The position numbers and the translations under genes were made by a program. This document shows positions 14,819-22,122 of a DNA stretch of 64,000 nt, in pieces. Positions within the stretch are counted from its first letter, which is position 1. Each line of letters opens with the position of its first letter. This DNA comes from Dokdonella fugitiva (GTDB lineage: Bacteria; Pseudomonadota; Gammaproteobacteria; Xanthomonadales; Rhodanobacteraceae), in contig NZ_JACGXL010000006.1 of assembly GCF_014138265.1 (NCBI RefSeq), positions 186,001 to 250,000 of the forward strand, written 5' to 3'. The notes beneath the pieces were generated by a model. That model saw only the letters and a program-made list of their open reading frames with translations, made no database searches and was not told the DNA's origin.

Positions 14819-15510
14819 GGCGTGGCGCTCCCGATCACGAGGTTGTCGAGCGTGGCCCAGCGGTCCTGCGATTGGCCGGGCACGGGCGGGTCGATCTCGG
14901 GGGCGTCGACGAACAGGCCGGCGATCGGCGCGGTCGCGACGAAGCCGCGGAAGTCGTCGGATCCGCTCGTGTCGACAGTTTCGGTCGCGCCGATCGTGCC
15001 GTCCTGCATGAGCACGGTGAGCACGACCTGGCCCGAGGTCGGTTGCAGCGAGAAGTCCGACGGCCACACGTTCGCGCCGATCGCGGTGAACGGCGGGTCG
15101 AAGATCGAGGTCGCGACGGAGATCGGGTCGTCGACGCGGTCGGTCGAGATATAACCATCACCGTTGTAGAGCGGATGGGTCGCGAACACGCCCGTGAAGA
15201 TCACGTAGTGCCAGCTGTCGCTGCCGTCGGTGTACTGGATCGGCTGGGTCGTGCCCGGCGCGATCTCGCTGAAGTCGTGCTCGGCATAGCCGGGCGCGAC
15301 CGCGGCGAGGAACGCCGCGCGATCGGTGTAGACGGTGACCGGGCTGCCGCCGCGGACGCTGTCGCTGCCGCTCGCGAAGACGCGGTCGAGCACGCCGGCG
15401 GGGAGGCTCGCGGCCGGCGCGATCGCGCCGGAGCGCGAGGTCGTCGATGCGCTCGCCGAAGTCGCCGCGAGGGCGAGCAGGGCGAGGGTGGATACCCGGG
15501 TTGCTGTCAT
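14815..15510 (-). CDS. Secreted protein, paralogue of the C-terminal domain of its downstream neighbour
   Basis: A 231-residue exported protein. The ATG at 15508-15510 has AGGAA at good distance and is followed by a signal peptide (RVSTLALLALAATSASAST). After a low-complexity linker come DRVFASGSD, a weak version of the IFANGFD motif, and then the domain DRAAFLAAVAPGYAEHDF ... TAIGANVWPSDF ... DDFRGFVATAPIAGLFV ... RWATLDNLVIGSATP. The same landmarks in the same order form the last third of the downstream protein, so the genes arose by tandem duplication. The stop overlaps the next start (GTGA), so translation is coupled. No catalytic residues stand out; a binding or adhesion role is possible but is inference only. 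Confidence 0.82.
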   Translation of the reverse strand: MTATRVSTLALLALAATSASASTTSRSGAIAPAASLPAGVLDRVFASGSDSVRGGSPVTVYTDRAAFLAAVAPGYAEHDFSEIAPGTTQPIQYTDGSDSWHYVIFTGVFATHPLYNGDGYISTDRVDDPISVATSIFDPPFTAIGANVWPSDFSLQPTSGQVVLTVLMQDGTIGATETVDTSGSDDFRGFVATAPIAGLFVDAPEIDPPVPGQSQDRWATLDNLVIGSATP

Positions 15511-15677
15511 GGATCGGTTCCTGAGCTGGGGAGCGAACGCCCGCGCGGGGCTGCGGCTGCGGCCGCGGGGAATCGCCACGCACTTCACGTCGGATCGCCG
15601 GTGGCGTCCATTCGGCTCGCCTTACGATCGCCTTCCGTCGGGCTTCCGCAAGCACGTCGTTGGGGGAAAAGGGGAGG

Positions 15678-15763
15678 GGAAAAGGGGACGGAGGTAATTA
15701 ACGGCGCGGGAGCGAGGGGCCCCGCCAGGCTACGCCCCGTTAATTACCTCCGTCCCCTTTTCC
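15678..15763. repeat. 27-bp perfect inverted repeat, MITE/REPIN-like
   Basis: GGAAAAGGGGACGGAGGTAA and the seven bases after it (15678-15704) are repeated exactly in reverse complement at 15737-15763, around a 32-base G+C-rich loop. The GGGGACGGAGGTAATTAA core is of the type I associate with REP elements and RAYT transposases. The right arm enters the 3' end of the gene at 15740-18256 and supplies its stop codon. The remainder of the gap 15511-15739 shows nothing. Confidence 0.8.
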
Positions 15764-18256
15764 TTCCCGCGGCGCCGGGGCGAGCGTGAGCTCGGCCGGG
15801 ATCGCACGCTCGCCGGCGAGTTCGCGCGCCGCCGCGAGTGCACTGCGCCAGGCGGTAGGCTCGCCGAGCGCGTGGGCGAGGCGGAGCTGGAGCAGGGCGC
15901 AGTCGAAGTCGTCGGCGGCCCAGGCGCCGACCCGGCCGACCAGCGCGGCCGCGTCGCCGAGCCGGTCGCGGGCGATGAGCGCGCCCGCCCAGGATTCGAT
16001 CACCATCGCCATCGTGCGCGGCGTGCCGTCGGCATCGGCGAGGTCGAGTGCCTGGCGCCAGGCGCGGTCGGCGTCGTCGGGCCGGCCGAGCGCGAGCGCA
16101 CGTTCGGCTTCGGCGAGACGGCGGTAGGGTGCGCCCGCGCGCGAACCGGCATCGGTGCGCGTCGACGGCGCGATCGCCACGCCGGGTTCGGCTGCGGTCG
16201 GCGGCAGCACGCGCTGGCGCCAGAGGTTCGCCTTCGCCTGCAGCGTGTCGTCGGCGCCTTCGGCCATCAGCGCCGCGGGCAGCGGGGCGGCTTCGCGCGC
16301 GGCGTCGTCGTGGCGGCCTTCGGCGAGCGCGAGTTCGACGCGCAGCACGCGGATGCGCAGGTCGTCGCGCGACAACTGCAGGTAGCCCTGGTCGCCGCGT
16401 TCGATCTGCGCGAGCGCGTCGTGCACCGCGCGCAACTGGCCGCAGGCGAGCTGGATGCGCGCGCGCATGAGGGTGAGCACGCGCAGCAGCAGCGGGTCGC
16501 CGCCGCCGGCGGCGAGCGTCCACGTGCGATCGCTGGTCGCGAGCGCGGCGTGGTTCTGCAACTGGTCGAGCTGCACGTCCTGCAGGCCGATCAGCGCGCT
16601 CTTGAGCGGGCGCATCGCGGCGAACGCCTCGAACTGGCGCGCGGCCGCCTCGTAGCGCGGCATCGCCTGCGTGGCGGCGCCGCGCGCGGAATCGAGCAGT
16701 GCCCATTCGAGGTCGGCGCGCGCAACCGCGAGGCGGTCGCCGCTCTGCGCGAGCACGACGCGCGCGCGGCCGAGGTCGTCGGCGGCGGCCGCGTAGTCGT
16801 TGGCGATCGTGCTCGATGCGCCGCGACCGAGATACGCCTCGCCGAGCGCATGTTCGTAGTTGCCGGCGCCCTGCGCGGCGAGCGCGCCGTCGAAGTCCGC
16901 GCGTGCTTCCTGCGCGCGGCCGAGGCGGATGCGCCCGCTGCCGCGCGTGATGAACACGCGCATGCGCAGGTAGGCGTCGTCGCTCGTCGGCTTGCGCTCG
17001 AGCAACTGCGTGAGTTCCTGCTCGGCCGCTTCGTAGTGGCCGAGGCGTTGTTCGACCTGCGCGTGCAGCAGGCGCGCCTCGCCGTCGTCGCGTTGCGCGT
17101 CGGGGATCGATTCGAGCGTCGCCTTCGCGCTCGCCGGATCGTCGGCGAGCAGCGCGGCGCGCACCCGCTGCAGGCGTTCGGCCGAAGCCGCGTCGGCGGG
17201 CTCGACCGGCACGTCGCGACCGAGCGCGACGATGAGCTGGTCGCTCGCGCGGCGCAGCGCGCCGACGAGATCGTTGTCGGTCGCGCTCGCCTGCACGTCG
17301 CGCGTGCCGTCGAGCGCGCCGTGCAGCGCGACGTTCCACGCGGCGTGGTCGCGCGCGACGCGGCCGTCGACGATGAGGCCGATGCCCGCGTCGCGGCGCA
17401 GCCGCGCCGTCGCGCCGTCGGGGTCGGCCTTGCCTGCGGTGAGCACGCCGAGTGTCGCTTCGCTCGGCAGCACCGCGAGCTGCGCGCGGCGCAGGCGGTC
17501 GGCGACGAGGTCCATGCCGCCGAGGCGCACCCAGGCGACGTCGGCGCCGCTGCCGACCTCGAGCGGCCGCACGGCGACGTGCAGCGTCGCGTCGGTGCCT
17601 GCGGGAACTGGCGCGGTTTCGGCGCGGTGGCGCAGGAACAGCGCCGCTGCGATCGAAACGAGCGCGAGCACCATGAGCACGCCGGCGAGCGCGCTGCGCG
17701 ATGCGCGGCGCGTGCGCGGCGCCGCGCGTCGCGCGTCGCGCGGATCACCGGATGATGCCGGGAGCGGTGATGCCGGCGAGACGTTTGCGAGCGCTGCGTT
17801 CGTCGCGTCGGCCCGGGCGTCGGCTGCGTGCGAACCCGGCATCGGCGACGATGCGGTCATCGCCGGCGCTGCGACGGCGCGCGTCGGATCGCGTTCCTGC
17901 AACGACGCCGGCATCGCCGCGCCCGCGTCGCCGATCGCCTCGACGGTCGTCGCGACGACCCAGCGATAACCGAAGCCGGCGATCGTGCGGATCGCTTCCT
18001 GGCGGTCGGCGCTGTCGCCGACGAGCCGGCGCGCGCGCAGGATGAGCTGGAACAGTTGCGTGTCGGAGACGTTGTCGCGCCGCCACACCGCGGCGATGAG
18101 TTCCGACTGCGGCACCGCGCGCTCGCGATGCTCGATGAGATGGGCGAGGCACGCGAACACGCGCGCGGGCATGTCGATCGGCTCGTCGCCGCGCCGCAGC
18201 TCCCGCTTTACCGTGTCGAGCCTGAATTCGCCGAAGCGGAAGACCGCGTTGACCAT
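15740..18256 (-). CDS. CadC-like membrane regulator: winged helix, one TM segment, TPR region
   Basis: An 838-residue protein. Residues 1-105 form an OmpR/CadC-type winged-helix DNA-binding domain (FRFGEFRLDTVKRELRRG, then IAAVWRRDNVSDTQLFQLIL and IRTIAGFGYRWV). A Pro/Ala-rich linker leads to a single membrane segment at about 189-208. The extracytoplasmic part (about 215-838) has an alpha/beta region with VAVRPLEVGSGADVAWVRLG, then many helical TPR-like pairs. The ATG at 18254-18256 is chosen by analogy with the paralogue at 43789-46200; no strong ribosome site is visible. Such proteins sense periplasmic conditions and act directly on DNA. The last seven residues (GKGDGGN) and the stop are encoded by the arm of the inverted repeat at 15678-15763. 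The target genes are unknown; the secreted-protein genes downstream are candidates. Confidence 0.88.
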   Translation of the reverse strand: MVNAVFRFGEFRLDTVKRELRRGDEPIDMPARVFACLAHLIEHRERAVPQSELIAAVWRRDNVSDTQLFQLILRARRLVGDSADRQEAIRTIAGFGYRWVVATTVEAIGDAGAAMPASLQERDPTRAVAAPAMTASSPMPGSHAADARADATNAALANVSPASPLPASSGDPRDARRAAPRTRRASRSALAGVLMVLALVSIAAALFLRHRAETAPVPAGTDATLHVAVRPLEVGSGADVAWVRLGGMDLVADRLRRAQLAVLPSEATLGVLTAGKADPDGATARLRRDAGIGLIVDGRVARDHAAWNVALHGALDGTRDVQASATDNDLVGALRRASDQLIVALGRDVPVEPADAASAERLQRVRAALLADDPASAKATLESIPDAQRDDGEARLLHAQVEQRLGHYEAAEQELTQLLERKPTSDDAYLRMRVFITRGSGRIRLGRAQEARADFDGALAAQGAGNYEHALGEAYLGRGASSTIANDYAAAADDLGRARVVLAQSGDRLAVARADLEWALLDSARGAATQAMPRYEAAARQFEAFAAMRPLKSALIGLQDVQLDQLQNHAALATSDRTWTLAAGGGDPLLLRVLTLMRARIQLACGQLRAVHDALAQIERGDQGYLQLSRDDLRIRVLRVELALAEGRHDDAAREAAPLPAALMAEGADDTLQAKANLWRQRVLPPTAAEPGVAIAPSTRTDAGSRAGAPYRRLAEAERALALGRPDDADRAWRQALDLADADGTPRTMAMVIESWAGALIARDRLGDAAALVGRVGAWAADDFDCALLQLRLAHALGEPTAWRSALAAARELAGERAIPAELTLAPAPREGKGDGGN

Positions 18257-18352
18257 CGTCGCTTGCGTTTGCCGGTGCCCCGCGGGCATTGCCGGGGGCG
18301 CCCGCGCCGCGAGGGCGAGCGGTGATTATAGCGGTGCGACTCGTGTGCGGAG

Positions 18353-18416
18353 CGGTGGGACTCGCGTCGAAGCGAATCGCACGCTCGATCGCCTCGCGCG
18401 CTGCGTCCCACCCTAC
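18353..18416. repeat. GTGGGACTCGC-type repeat, copy 2
   Basis: GCGGTGGGACTCGCGTCGAA is followed by GCGAATCGC and ends GCGCTGCGTCCCACCCTAC. It lies in the 389-base gap 18257-18645, which contains three copies of this element and no gene. Confidence 0.8.
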
Positions 18417-18484
18417 AGGGCCGCGCTCATGATCCATGCCCATCGGTACGCGCAACGCGCGTGCCGCCGCCCCAACACGTGATC

Positions 18485-18523
18485 GTAGGGTGGGACGCAG
18501 CCGCGCAGCGGCGAGTCCCACCG
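18485..18523. repeat. GTGGGACTCGC-type repeat, copy 3 (inverted, short)
   Basis: GTAGGGTGGGACGCAGC, then GCAGCGGCGAGTCCCAC, is the reverse orientation of the copy at 18353-18416 with most of the middle missing. Confidence 0.75.
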
Positions 18524-18548
18524 ATGGCCTGCGGCGATGCGTGGCATG

Positions 18549-18616
18549 CGGTGGGACTCGCGGTGCCTGGCCTCGCATCCACATGCGTTCTCGTGCCGCT
18601 GCGTCCCACCCTACGC
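18549..18616. repeat. GTGGGACTCGC-type repeat, copy 4
   Basis: GCGGTGGGACTCGCGGTGCC starts and CCGCTGCGTCCCACCCTAC ends a third copy in the same gap, in the same orientation as the copy at 18353. Confidence 0.8.
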
Positions 18617-18645
18617 GTGTGGCTGGCTCCGCGGGGAGCGGGCGC

Positions 18646-19635
18646 TCACATCAGGCGCATCACCTTCGCCACGACGCGGTAGCTGCCGTCGGCCTGCTTG
18701 TCGTCGGCCTTGAGGCTCAGGCGCCATCGCCCACCGCGCTCGGACGTGTATTCCCACGCGAGTTGTTTGGCGTCGCGCAGGTCGAGGATGCGCAGCGCCT
18801 TGTCGTCGACCGCGAGCGTGCGGACGTGGGCGATGAACGCGACCGGATCCATCGGCGATTCGATGCGATAGGCGGTTTCCCAGTACTTCGTGTCGCCGAG
18901 CGAGCTGAGCTGGGTGACCTTGGTGCCGTCGTCGAACGCGAGCGGTTTCTCCGGCATGCGCATGAACTGGTCGGCCATGAGGCCGCGGATGAAGCCGCCG
19001 TCGGGCGACCATGCGTATTCGAGATGCATCGCGACCGAGCGCGCGGCCTCGGTGCCGCGAACGTTCGCGACGACGTGCAGCGCGGTGTCGATGCCCGAGG
19101 CGAGGCCGGCCGAGGTGACGAGCTTGCCCGCCTGCACCCAGCGCTGGTCGCGCACCACGGTCACCTTCGGATAGTTCTTCGCCATGTGGTCGAAGTGGTT
19201 GTGGAACGTCGTCGCCTTCTGGCCGTCGAGCAGGCCGGTGTTGGCGAGGATGTCCGAGCCGGTGCACACGCTCATGACCTGCGTGGCGGACGCGGCGTTC
19301 TTCAGCAGCCACGCGCGCGTCGCCTCGTCCTTCGCCGCGGCCTCGACGTCGCCACCGGGCACGAGGATGATGTCGGCCGCGGGCGCGTCGGCGAACGAAT
19401 GGTCGACGTTGACGCGGAGGTTCATCGCGGTCTTCACCGCCTTGCCGTCGCGCGAAACGGTGTGCACGTCGAAACCGGCTTGCCCGAACACCTCGTACGG
19501 GCCGGCGAAGTCGATGATCTCGACGCCGTCGAACATGAGGATCGCGACGCGCGTCTTCGCCGGCGGCGCAGGTTCGGCATGGTTCGGAACGAGCGGGAGC
19601 AGCAGGATCGCGAGCAGCCAGCGCAGCGGTTTCAT
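18646..19635 (-). CDS. Secreted DJ-1/PfpI (class I amidotransferase-like) protein
   Basis: A 329-residue exported protein. The ATG at 19633-19635 has GGAG upstream and is followed by a signal peptide (MKPLRWLLAILLLPLVPNHA). Residues about 33-215 are a DJ-1/PfpI domain with VAILMFDGVEIIDFAGPYEV, the nucleophile elbow VMSVCTGSDILANTGLL and the following THNHFDHM-like stretch (actual FHNHFDHMAKNYP). The C-terminal 110 residues (HVRTLAVDDKALRILDLRD onward) form an additional beta-rich module. The N-terminal domain is the same fold as in the adjacent GlxA-type regulator at 19741-20697, which may control it. Export of a DJ-1 domain is less usual than cytoplasmic location. The catalytic activity is unknown. 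Confidence 0.85.
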   Translation of the reverse strand: MKPLRWLLAILLLPLVPNHAEPAPPAKTRVAILMFDGVEIIDFAGPYEVFGQAGFDVHTVSRDGKAVKTAMNLRVNVDHSFADAPAADIILVPGGDVEAAAKDEATRAWLLKNAASATQVMSVCTGSDILANTGLLDGQKATTFHNHFDHMAKNYPKVTVVRDQRWVQAGKLVTSAGLASGIDTALHVVANVRGTEAARSVAMHLEYAWSPDGGFIRGLMADQFMRMPEKPLAFDDGTKVTQLSSLGDTKYWETAYRIESPMDPVAFIAHVRTLAVDDKALRILDLRDAKQLAWEYTSERGGRWRLSLKADDKQADGSYRVVAKVMRLM

Positions 19636-19740
19636 GGCGCATCTCCGTGTCAGGGTGATGCGCAGTGTCGGGCGTGCACGCACGGCGATGGGGACGAACA
19701 GCCGACGAATCCGGCCATCGCACGGTCGCCCGATCCGCGG

Positions 19741-20697
19741 TCAGCGGCCGAAGCGCTCGCGGTATTCGTTCGGCGACGCGCCGTAGCGCACGCGGAATGC
19801 GCGCCGGAACGCGTCGGCGCTGGCGAAGCCGACCGTCGCGGCGACGCGGTCGATCGCGAGCGTGCCCGAGGTGAGCAGCACGCACGCGCGTTCGAGGCGC
19901 AGGCGTTCGACGTAGCGCGCGGGCGTCGCGTCGAACGTGTCGGCGAACAGGCGGCTGAAATGGCGCGGGCTCATCGCCATGCGGTCGGCGAGACGCTCGA
20001 CGCCGAGGTCCTCGTCGAGATGGTCGAGCAGCCAGTCGACGAGCGCGCGCAGGCGCCCGCTGCCGCGCGTCTGCGCATCGAGCGGCGCGGAGAACTGCGC
20101 CTGGTTGCCGGGGCGCTTCATGTACATCACGAGTTCGCGTGCGACCGCGAGCGCGACCGCGGCGCCGTGGTCTTCCTCGACCAGCGAGAGCGCGAGATCG
20201 AGTCCCGCGGTGAGCCCGCCCGAGGTGTGGAAGCGGCCGTCGCGCAGGAACAGGTGGTCCGCTTCGATGCGCACGCCCGGATAGCGCGCCTGCGCATCCG
20301 CCGCGTGCGCCCAGTGCGTGGTGACGCGGCGGCCGTCGACGAGGCCGGTCGCGGCGAGGATGTAGAGCCCGGTGCAGACGGAGACGACGCGGCGTGCGCT
20401 CGCCGCGCGTTCGCGGATCCAGTCGAGCAGCACGGGATCGGCGTTGACGACGCGGCTGCCCGCACCGCCCGGGATCACGAGCGTGTCGAGTTCGGGCGCG
20501 TGCGCGAGCGTCGTGTCGGGCACGATCGTGACGCGGCCTTCGGTGCGCACCGGCGTCGCGTCGCGACCGATCGTGCACAGCGCGTACACGGGCGCGCGGC
20601 CGCTCGCGCGCGCGTTCGCGGCCGCGAACACGTCCATCGGTCCGGTGACGTCGAGCGACTGCACGTCGTCGTAGACGAGCACACCGACGGTCGCCAT
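19741..20697 (-). CDS. GlxA-family AraC-type transcriptional regulator
   Basis: A 318-residue regulator with an N-terminal DJ-1/PfpI-like domain (residues 1-185, starting ATVGVLVYDDVQSLDVTGPM, with elbow VVSVCTGLYILAATGL) and a C-terminal AraC DNA-binding domain (residues about 215-318: LGVERLADRMAMSPRHFSRL, then IDRVAATVGFASADAFRRAF). This matches GlxA/FtrA-type regulators, where the amidotransferase-like domain is a presumed sensor. The gene starts three bases after the stop of the serine hydrolase gene (20701), so it lies at the downstream end of the transporter-hydrolase group and may be transcribed with it. The DJ-1 protein gene follows 105 bases later. The ligand is unknown. Confidence 0.9.
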   Translation of the reverse strand: MATVGVLVYDDVQSLDVTGPMDVFAAANARASGRAPVYALCTIGRDATPVRTEGRVTIVPDTTLAHAPELDTLVIPGGAGSRVVNADPVLLDWIRERAASARRVVSVCTGLYILAATGLVDGRRVTTHWAHAADAQARYPGVRIEADHLFLRDGRFHTSGGLTAGLDLALSLVEEDHGAAVALAVARELVMYMKRPGNQAQFSAPLDAQTRGSGRLRALVDWLLDHLDEDLGVERLADRMAMSPRHFSRLFADTFDATPARYVERLRLERACVLLTSGTLAIDRVAATVGFASADAFRRAFRVRYGASPNEYRERFGR

Positions 20698-20700
20698 GCG

Positions 20701-22122
20701 TCAGCCGTACGAGAGCGAGGCGATCCGGCCGGCGTCGTCGAGCCCGATCGAGAACGCGAGCCGGCTGCCTGGACCGAACGCGAGCACGTAGTCGTACCAC
20801 TCGAGGCCACGCTCGGTGCGCGTGCCCTTGTAGAGGGTGCGCGTCGGTGCACCGTAGGGCGCGAACAGCGCCGCGAGCCGGTGCGCTAGACCGGCCTGCA
20901 TCTTCGCCGCGAGCTTCGGCGCGAGCGTGGTCGCGTCGACGCGATCGTGCTGCACGTCGTCGAACAGCGCCTTGATGCGCGCCGTCACCGGCGCGGGTTC
21001 GTCCGCCACAGGCGTGTCCGCGGCCGCGGCGATCGCCGGGAAGAGATCATCGAAGATCGCGTTGGTGATCGTCTCGCCGGGTTCCGGGCTGGTCGTGTTG
21101 TTGGTGAGCGCGACGAGGCGCACGTGCTGGGCCGGGAAGAACTCGTTCGCCGAGGTGAAGCCGAACGAGCCGCCGGTGTGACCGATGCGCGGCTGGTCGC
21201 GCACGCGGTCGACGAACAGGCCGAGGCCGTAGTCGGCGCTGCCTTCGGCGAGCGGTGTCGCGGTCGTCATCAGGCGAACGCTCGCGCCGCCGACGATCTC
21301 GCCGCGGGCGAGCGCGCGGCTCCAGCGGATCATGTCGTCGACGGTCGAGACGAGATGGCCGGCGGCGCCGCCGACGCTGTCCTCGATCACGGGTGCGCGT
21401 TCGGACCGGCCGTGGTCGACGCGGTAGCCGACCGCCATGCCCGCGAGATGCGGTTCGTCCGCGACCGTCGCCGTGTGCGTCATGCCCGCGCGGCGCAGCA
21501 GGTGTTTGCGCACGTAGTCGCGATAGCGTTCGTGCGAGACGACTTCGATCACGCGCCCGAGCAGGACGTAGCCGGTGTTGCAGTAGGCCATGCGGCTGCC
21601 CGGCGCGAACACGAGCGGCTTGCCGGCGACGCGCGCGATGATCTCGTCGAACGTGTGCGGCTTCGACGCCCAGGCCTCGACATCGTCGCCTTCGAGGTAT
21701 TCCGGCAGGCCGCTCGTGTGCGAGAGCAGCTGGCGGAAGGTGACTTCGCCCGCGTGCGGCGCATCGGGCAGGATTGTCGCGAGGCGCGCGTCGATGTCGA
21801 GCTTGTGCGCTTCCTGCAGCTGCAGGATCGCCGCGGCGGTGAACTGCTTGGTGATCGAGCCGATCTCGAACGGCGTGCCGGTGTCGACGGCGAGGCCGCG
21901 CTCGCGATCACGCAGGCCGTAGGCCTTGCGGTAGACGACGCGGTCGTCCTGCACGACGGCGACGACCGCGCCCGGCGTGTGCGTGCGCGCGAGGATCGCC
22001 TGCACGTCGGCGTCGATGCGCGCGGCGCGCGCGGGGTCGAGCGACGCCGCGTGCGCGGACGCCAGCGCGAGCGACGCGACGAGGGCGGACGCGCGGCGCA
22101 TGGCGGCGGCGCTCGGGCTCAT
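20701..22122 (-). CDS. Exported serine hydrolase, beta-lactamase/PBP4-like fold
   Basis: A 473-residue protein of the class C beta-lactamase superfamily. The active-site motifs are all present: Ser89-Ile-Thr-Lys92 (EIGSITKQF), Tyr180-Cys-Asn182 (MAYCNTGY) and a C-terminal IGHTGGSFGF. A signal peptide (MRRASALVASLALASAHA) begins seven residues after the chosen start. The ATG at 22120-22122 overlaps the stop of the POT transporter gene (ATGA), so the two are coupled. A C-terminal lipocalin-like module of about 100 residues follows the catalytic domain. Members include D-aminopeptidases, esterases and peptidoglycan peptidases. With a peptide transporter next to it, peptide processing in the periplasm is likely but not shown. 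Confidence 0.9.
   Translation of the reverse strand: MSPSAAAMRRASALVASLALASAHAASLDPARAARIDADVQAILARTHTPGAVVAVVQDDRVVYRKAYGLRDRERGLAVDTGTPFEIGSITKQFTAAAILQLQEAHKLDIDARLATILPDAPHAGEVTFRQLLSHTSGLPEYLEGDDVEAWASKPHTFDEIIARVAGKPLVFAPGSRMAYCNTGYVLLGRVIEVVSHERYRDYVRKHLLRRAGMTHTATVADEPHLAGMAVGYRVDHGRSERAPVIEDSVGGAAGHLVSTVDDMIRWSRALARGEIVGGASVRLMTTATPLAEGSADYGLGLFVDRVRDQPRIGHTGGSFGFTSANEFFPAQHVRLVALTNNTTSPEPGETITNAIFDDLFPAIAAAADTPVADEPAPVTARIKALFDDVQHDRVDATTLAPKLAAKMQAGLAHRLAALFAPYGAPTRTLYKGTRTERGLEWYDYVLAFGPGSRLAFSIGLDDAGRIASLSYG

Noticed and set aside
13418-15154. Long plus-strand frame over the two tandem secreted-protein genes
   Set aside because: Composition is Arg/Ala/Val/Glu-rich without domains; both minus-strand genes have signal peptides and mutual homology.
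15872-17755. Plus-strand frame over the CadC-like gene
   Set aside because: Shadow of a real gene; no ribosome site, no family, biased composition.
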